NCBI GenBank assembly: GCA_026874595.1
Contig: CM049317.1
Span: 21,464,882 to 21,528,881 of the forward strand
DNA from: Sipunculus nudus
Lineage: Eukaryota; Annelida; Sipuncula; Golfingiida; Sipunculidae
Length of the DNA: 64,000 nt
Direction: 5' to 3'
Shown here: piece by piece, positions 58,630-64,000 of the stretch
Position numbering within the stretch: the first letter of the stretch is position 1
Layout: each line of letters begins with the position of its first letter
Program-made: the position numbers and the translations under genes
The notes under the pieces: model-generated
Databases searched by the model: none
Seen by the model: the letters and a program-made list of their open reading frames with translations, nothing else
What the model was told of the DNA's origin: nothing

Positions 58630-59584
58630 TATGTTTAACAGCATCATTTAGAGACAAAGGGTATTCTTCACATCTTGCTACATAAATATAATATTTTATC
58701 AACAGGATAATTTTGTCTAACAATTTATCAGAACTTACATTGAACAGTATTATATCTCTAGCATATATCATGGGCAAGTTTAAGGTGTCTAACCATATAA
58801 ATATTCCCGACCATAGCTTTTTAACTTTAGAGCATTCACAGAATAAATGTATCAGTGTTTCTTTTTCTTGCTTACAGAAGGTACTGTGTCATATTCTTTT
58901 AAACCCATCTTTACCAAAGATTTGTTTAGCGTTAAGATTCTATGTAGAATTTTAAACTGGAAGTACCTTAATTTTACAGATATAGTGGTTGAATAAAGAT
59001 TTTTAAATGCCTCTAATACACTTATTTTATCACATTCTGGCACCTTTTGTTGACATTTTAGAAAAGTATTTTCTGGGTGTACAAACTTCTGTTCAACAAG
59101 TTCAGCATATATAAATTTTACTGGTTTCACCACTTATAATAGTTTATCAATCTTATACATATATACTATGGCTTCATTACTGTTTCCTTTGATTTCTCTT
59201 TTCCATCTAATTGGGACTGCATGTAATATGCTATTGTATGTCATTGTATTGATTTGATGCCCATGCATAGTTCTGTCGCATTTCTTGCAGAGTATAAAAT
59301 ATATAAGAATGATTCACTTTTTTAGTTAAATGGTGAACATATTTTATACCAGCATCATACCATTTTCTATAAAATACAATTTTACCGTTTATTTTAAGAT
59401 TAGAGTTAAACCACAAGGACTGGTTCAATAATTCATTTACGGTTTCAGGATCATTAAAATTATATTTACACCATTCTTGAATAATTTCTTTCCAAAAAAG
59501 ATTGACCCCTTTCAGCACTGAGGTTTGGTTTACATCTTCAATTTTTAAGTTACATGTGAAAAGATACTCGGTCAAATAATTCAA
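58630..59584 (-). mobile_element. L1/Tx1-like LINE ORF2 C-terminal fragment
   Basis: Minus strand: frame 59584-59231 reads VLKGVNLFWKEIIQEW, LLNQSLWFNSNLKINGK and FYRKWYDAGIKYV; frame 59133-58852 reads YFQFKILHRILTLNKSLVKM GLKEYDT. After a frameshift near 58865 the sequence continues CSKKKETLIHLFCECSKVKK LW, the CX(n)HLFxxC zinc-knuckle end of these proteins, down to about 58650. Frame breaks and loss of the 5' part make it inactive. Confidence 0.8.
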
Positions 59585-59593
59585 GCTACAATA

Positions 59594-59889
59594 TACCGCA
59601 TATACCGCGCGCCCTCTAAGCGCAGTTTGAGCCGCCGACGGCGGTGCAACAGTTTTCTTGATCTACCACATTGCTCCAGTTACTAAAAAGAGCGGTTGAT
59701 GAGTCCATTCTTATGGGCTAGTATAGCAACTGTGTTTTAATCCTGTTTTGTATACTAATTTACTCCTATGACAGAAGGAGGGAAGTACAACAAGAAAAAT
59801 TACCTTATATCGCAATTGCATGGCTATATTATATATTTCAATACACAACATTTTAAAAACGTATGCAAAAAATGTTTAAAACAACTTTT
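59594..59889. repeat. 296-bp direct repeat, right copy
   Basis: Near-identical copy of 58061-58356, offset by 1533 bp, same orientation and same length. Past 59889 the two sequences diverge at once. Confidence 0.9.
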
Positions 59890-60114
59890 ATGGTGATAAT
59901 TCAAGACAAAACGTTGGGATACTTCAACATCTCTGATGCCACGAATTCTGAGGTCTGTCAAATTGAGACATAACATTCCTCAAAAACGCATCATTAATTG
60001 ATATACCTATTTATACACATGCAGTGCATGCATGTTTGCATGGTTGTATAACCTGTCCGGATTCTATATAGCTCTTTTTTTTTTGTTTGGTTATTATACT
60101 GACGTTCCTTCCAT

Positions 60115-60380
60115 TTTACCATGGAAGTCTGGAATCCACTTCCTATGACACTTAGAAAATCTCTGACTCTTGTATCATTTAAAACTAATTTTAAAAGATA
60201 TCTCTTTCGGCAAGCTTTTGGTAATTAATATGAATCATTATTTTCTTGGGTCAGGCACAGGGAGTATAGATTTCCATGAAATTGTATATGTGGGTATGGG
60301 TGGGTGTGTGAATTGCGCGGTGAGTCCGACAATCGGAGAATTGGCGCTATATAAATAATATATATTATTATAATTGTTAA
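60115..60380 (+). mobile_element. LINE 3' end, L2/CR1-like
   Basis: The frame 60121-60228 reads MEVWNPLPMTLRKSLTLVSF then KTNFKRYLFRQAFGN and stop. The WN.LP...R.S.S...FK..LK..LF pattern is the usual C-terminus of reverse transcriptases of L2/CR1/Ingi-type LINEs. A 3' tail with GGCGCTATATAAATAATATA and (TA/TTA)n follows. The element is strongly 5'-truncated. Confidence 0.7.
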
Positions 60381-62200
60381 ATATATATATTCCGCCGATA
60401 ATCGTAACCATATCTGCATTTAATATATATGTGTATATATCCTGGCTTCGCCTGTGCATGCCGATCGATACATTTCCATTAGAAACGGTGTCATATGCAC
60501 GTATACATGCAGGTATTTCAAAAGTATAATTTGCTTGTCTTTATTCTTAAGCCCTAATGCCATTTTGTGTGTTTGCGTGTACAGTGACTAATAATTATTT
60601 TAGATTGAAAATTAAGATATTGACTATATGTGATTTAAGTTTTATTATTTGGAAATGCTTTTTTCCACTCTCGGTGGGCATGGAAATAATAGATGTCTAT
60701 CACCACTCCCCCTGTATCAGAAGAACAGGTAGGTGTTTATAATAAAAGAAATTCATTATTATTAGTTCTCTATAATACATAATGCATGTTATAGCTGAAT
60801 ATAATGTATACCAGCATAATGAAAAAAAATTTGGTTGTATATATTGGTCTTACATGCACTTGAGATCCAAAACAGATTCATATATAATAAATATTATTGG
60901 TCCATTGTTGTTTATTTTTTTTTTCTTATTTTTTATCAGATCTAGTGGACAAAAGTTTACACCTATTTGGACACCACATGCAGTCATATGTGCATAAAAA
61001 ATACTCTAGATAAATAATGCGCCCCCGAGGCAGCGGAAATCTCCCGCTTCTAAAAAAGCTTACGATATATAGGTATAGTAGGCCTATAGGTAAAGCGCTG
61101 TGTGAAAAAGTGTATAGATAAATAAGTGGTATGGTAAATTACCGAAACAGGAATAAACCAAGGTAGGGCCTATAATGCATGGGTGCCAGTCTAGTTTATC
61201 TGTCCAAAGGTAGTACCGTTTGTACACTGCGCTAAGAGCTGGCAGCATATTCTGAGCATATGGAGATCGTCTCAGTATTATAGGGCCTGCTTTTGCCAAG
61301 CATCCACTGATCACTGCTGATAAGGACTAAGCCCAGAAACAAATGCCTGGTGTCTAAATCTTTCCCGCCCTATATTTGGGCTACTTTTAATTTGGTGTTA
61401 TGTTAACCATATACATTTTCAAAATTATTGAACAACTATAGTTAATTAATTTTAAACTATTTAATATATCATCTTTGAAAAAATTTATAATTATTTTTGA
61501 AAACTTTTTTTTTGCAAATATGAACTCAATTTAATTTTTAGGTCTGACTCTCAATTTATAAAGAAAAATTTGTAAAGGACCTAACATAAATTTATGTCCC
61601 ACATGCCCACATGAGGATTCTGTAAACAGTCAATATTTTAGTCTTGCTTAATTCATGATTGAAATTGAGAGATTCATTAAAAATTTTGGTTAGTTTTACT
61701 TTCAAAATGCTTAGACTATGTTCTATACCCTTTATATAATAAGGGGGAACGGAAATGCGCATTCCTTATTTCCACTCAACCTATACAATTATAGCCTATA
61801 TGTTTTTTTGTGCTGACATATCGTTCGTGTAAAATGTTTTTAATTCATGAATGCATTCCTTTAAACCGATGAGTCAATTTAGAATAAAAAATACTAGGGC
61901 GATTTTTTTAATTGATGCGCGTGTGTCTGAGAAACTAAAATTAAAAATAAATGATAATAAATAAATGAGACAAATATTTCTTTTGTTGACAACATATATA
62001 AAATAAATAATAATGAGATAAATATAACTAAATATATCGTAAGCCTTCATCTGTTAAAAACGTAAATATTGGCCCCTCATTCGTTTTATATATAGTTTTG
62101 GAAGACGCCATCCGAACCTTGTTTTTATCTTTTACATTTCATTTCCGAGAGTCGAACACAAAATTTATATTAACAGATGGTCATTTTCGGGTAGTTTCAA
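60381..62200. other. Non-coding stretch
   Basis: AT-rich, no gene recognised. GAGGCAGCGGAAATCTCCCG at about 61027 repeats the phrase at about 54276. Confidence 0.5.
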
Positions 62201-62711
62201 AAATGTAAATTTATCAAATTATCTTGGACTGGGAGCTAGTGCGCCGACAGTGGTCGTCTGCTCTCACATATGGACTGTGGGGTAATTTGTGTTTAGGCAG
62301 AGCGGTTGGCCTGGACCCGGATCGGTCGGGGGCCCGCCCGGGACCTATTACGTAACACGCCCGGACCTTTGTAAGATTACTCAACGGTCTACTTTTGCAG
62401 GGGTGGCAGGTCGCATACTTCATCCAAAACATTGCTACTTTCCTACAAAATAAGCTCACTTTATCATACAGTATATGTTTAAAACTTTGAAACTGTTATT
62501 TAGTTGAGGTTTTATTAGTTTATATGATATCAACGTTGTTTTTGGTTTTGGCAAATTGCTCAAGTATTGCGTCACACCCCTTTGGTAATAGTGGCTTGGT
62601 CCTGTTGCGCATTCAGCACACGCTGTTGTGTCAAACTGAGCAAGGTGGAGCAACCGTCAGGAGAAGTTGAACTGAAATATTCTGAAGTGAGAAAAAAATA
62701 CTCTTACTGCC
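62201..62711 (+). promoter_or_regulatory. GC-rich flank before the 62712 exon; possible promoter
   Basis: GC content and CpG frequency rise at 62220-62420 (CGGATCGGTCGGGGGCCCGCCCGG-type sequence), just upstream of the probable first coding exon. I see no clear TATA box. The minus-strand frame 62214-62459 overlaps the GC-rich part and is probably incidental. Confidence 0.3.
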
Positions 62712-62820
62712 ATGGCAGACAGTAATTTTTATGAAAACTATATGCATATGGACAGTGCGGCCGCCATGGTCCACCAAATCGGAAATTACAGGGGACAGTC
62801 AGACCCCAGCACAAGTTATG
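62712..62820 (+). CDS. Probable first coding exon of an unrecognised gene
   Basis: ATG at 62712 in a good context (GCC before the ATG, G at +4), 36 codons plus one base ending at GTAAGT, a full consensus donor. The peptide starts MADSNFYENYMHMDSAAAMV and goes on HQIGNYRGQSDPSTSY; it is hydrophilic and Tyr/Ser/Met-rich, without signal peptide or hydrophobic segment, like the disordered N-terminus of many nuclear proteins (inference). Base composition is clearly richer in GC than the neighbourhood (GCGGCCGCC at 62758-62766). Later exons are beyond the window. I do not recognise the family. Confidence 0.55.
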
Positions 62821-64000
62821 GTAAGTTGAAAAAAATTCGGGGACTTGGTGACCTAAGGTCGGCCATGTTTGGTCCTGCATCACCATGTTATATAACGCGC
62901 TATAAGTTGCTTCAAGTCCCACCGATTGCATTTTGGAGTCTCCCGTTTTGCTGTAATATCCAGGTATTCCCCTGACCGATTACATAATTAAATATAACTA
63001 TGGTGATGGCCAATGTTTGTCAACAAGGGAAACCTGAAAAAAAATCTGATTTAAACGTGTTTCTTGCCCCTTGCCTTGGTTCTGTTTACCAAAAAAATCC
63101 ATATGATGATTGCTGGGACTGACAATTTGAAATGTTTTTTTTACAAGGTATTTACAGCTAAACCGTATGATACTGAATGTTCTAATTAACATTTTATTAT
63201 GAGCTGATTTAATATGTATATGTAATATCTGAGATATTATAAACGTGAATTGTGCATATTTGATGATTTTATTAATATTATTTTAAGGAAAACTTTCCAT
63301 CAAAGTTGTAATTACTTAAACGGAGGCCTTACTAAAAATCAGCCTGTTTTCTGGTTAAACTGCCATAGGTTCTATGGCAGTATTTAGTGGTGTTGTCACA
63401 TATTATCCCTATCAGACTATAAAGTGTCATGTTTTTACATTAATTTAGTAGACCATTTTACAGGTTTGTAATTAAACAGCCTGATCAGAAATTAACATTT
63501 GAGTTATCATCAGACTGCATTGAAATAAATTATTTCTTTACACTAAGTCACTGTATTTTATTTGTCATTGCTATCAACATGCCCACGTACACTCAAGACT
63601 TGGTTCACACATTGCCAGTGCGTGACTGAACCATCAGATGGCTAATTCAGTACTGGTATCTTTATTATTGAATGATAAAGATAACGGTACTGGAGTTTGA
63701 TTCACAGACGTTTATACATGTAAAGTCTTCATAATAATTTCATTAATTTTCACACAGTAATCTTACCCTTTTTTGCAAGCTTTTAAAGGTCTGAGCATTA
63801 AAAGGGGACAGATGAAAATCAGGTCTGTATTATATTTGATGGAAGCAGCACTGATCCATTGTCACACACCGTCTGATCATGTATTTGGAATGAAACTGGT
63901 GTTCAAGGGTGAAATAATGAACAGATATAAATTTAGGATCCAAAATTTTATTCAGGGTACAGGGCATAAGTGCAGATCAGAGTCAACATTTTGTAGGCCA
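62821..64000. other. Likely first intron of the 62712 gene
   Basis: AT-rich sequence without another supported exon up to the window end. Confidence 0.45.

Overview
The window looks like nuclear DNA of an invertebrate animal. A mollusc, most likely a bivalve, is my inference. The reasons are an AT-rich base composition, one split gene with canonical GT-AG introns, long (AT)n runs, and many short mobile elements built as a short terminal hairpin, a tandem core of 125-180 bp and a (GGAC/GACA)n tract. There are no bacterial operons, no CRISPR array and no phage.

One gene is read with confidence. It is an 11-exon gene on the minus strand, from the ATG at 47733 to the stop at 18415, for serine hydroxymethyltransferase of the mitochondrial type (SHMT2-like). 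All eleven coding exons join in frame with GT-AG borders and give 486 residues, including an intact pyridoxal-phosphate lysine. The first coding exon carries only 12 codons of an Arg/Ser-rich presequence and lies 8.2 kb from exon 2. A second gene probably begins at 62712 on the plus strand. Only its first coding exon is visible and I do not recognise the product.

Region by region: 1-1519 is a 55-bp minisatellite that runs into a 500-base assembly gap. 3.2-4.3 kb holds a decayed L1/Tx1-like LINE tail, 4.7-4.9 kb a G/C-tract repeat, 6.16-6.22 kb a hammerhead-ribozyme-like core, and 6.76-7.57 kb a probable solo LTR. 10.5-18.3 kb contains hairpin-tailed repeats, a MITE and three long (AT)n runs. 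18.4-47.7 kb is the SHMT gene, whose introns carry two copies of one 180-bp-core element, a 1.96-kb TA-flanked DNA transposon, arrays with nuclear-receptor-like and MEF2-like motifs, and further tandem arrays. 46.4-53.8 kb has an inverted pair of about 870-bp elements on either side of the SHMT first exon. 48.8-55.1 kb contains two diverged copies of a once possibly coding segment and two tRNA-derived SINEs. 56.7-60.4 kb holds a TIR element, a strong hairpin, an L1/Tx1-like fragment framed by a 296-bp direct repeat, and an L2/CR1-like LINE tail. 61-64 kb has the start of the next gene.

The least ordinary signal is structural. Mobile elements with unrelated cores share a start (ACTAGA), a short subterminal inverted motif repeated at the far end as a hairpin, a GAC-rich simple repeat just inside it, and an A-rich 3' edge. 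This suggests one mobilising machinery, possibly Helentron/HINE-like. One copy ends 11 bases inside an SHMT intron, next to its splice donor.
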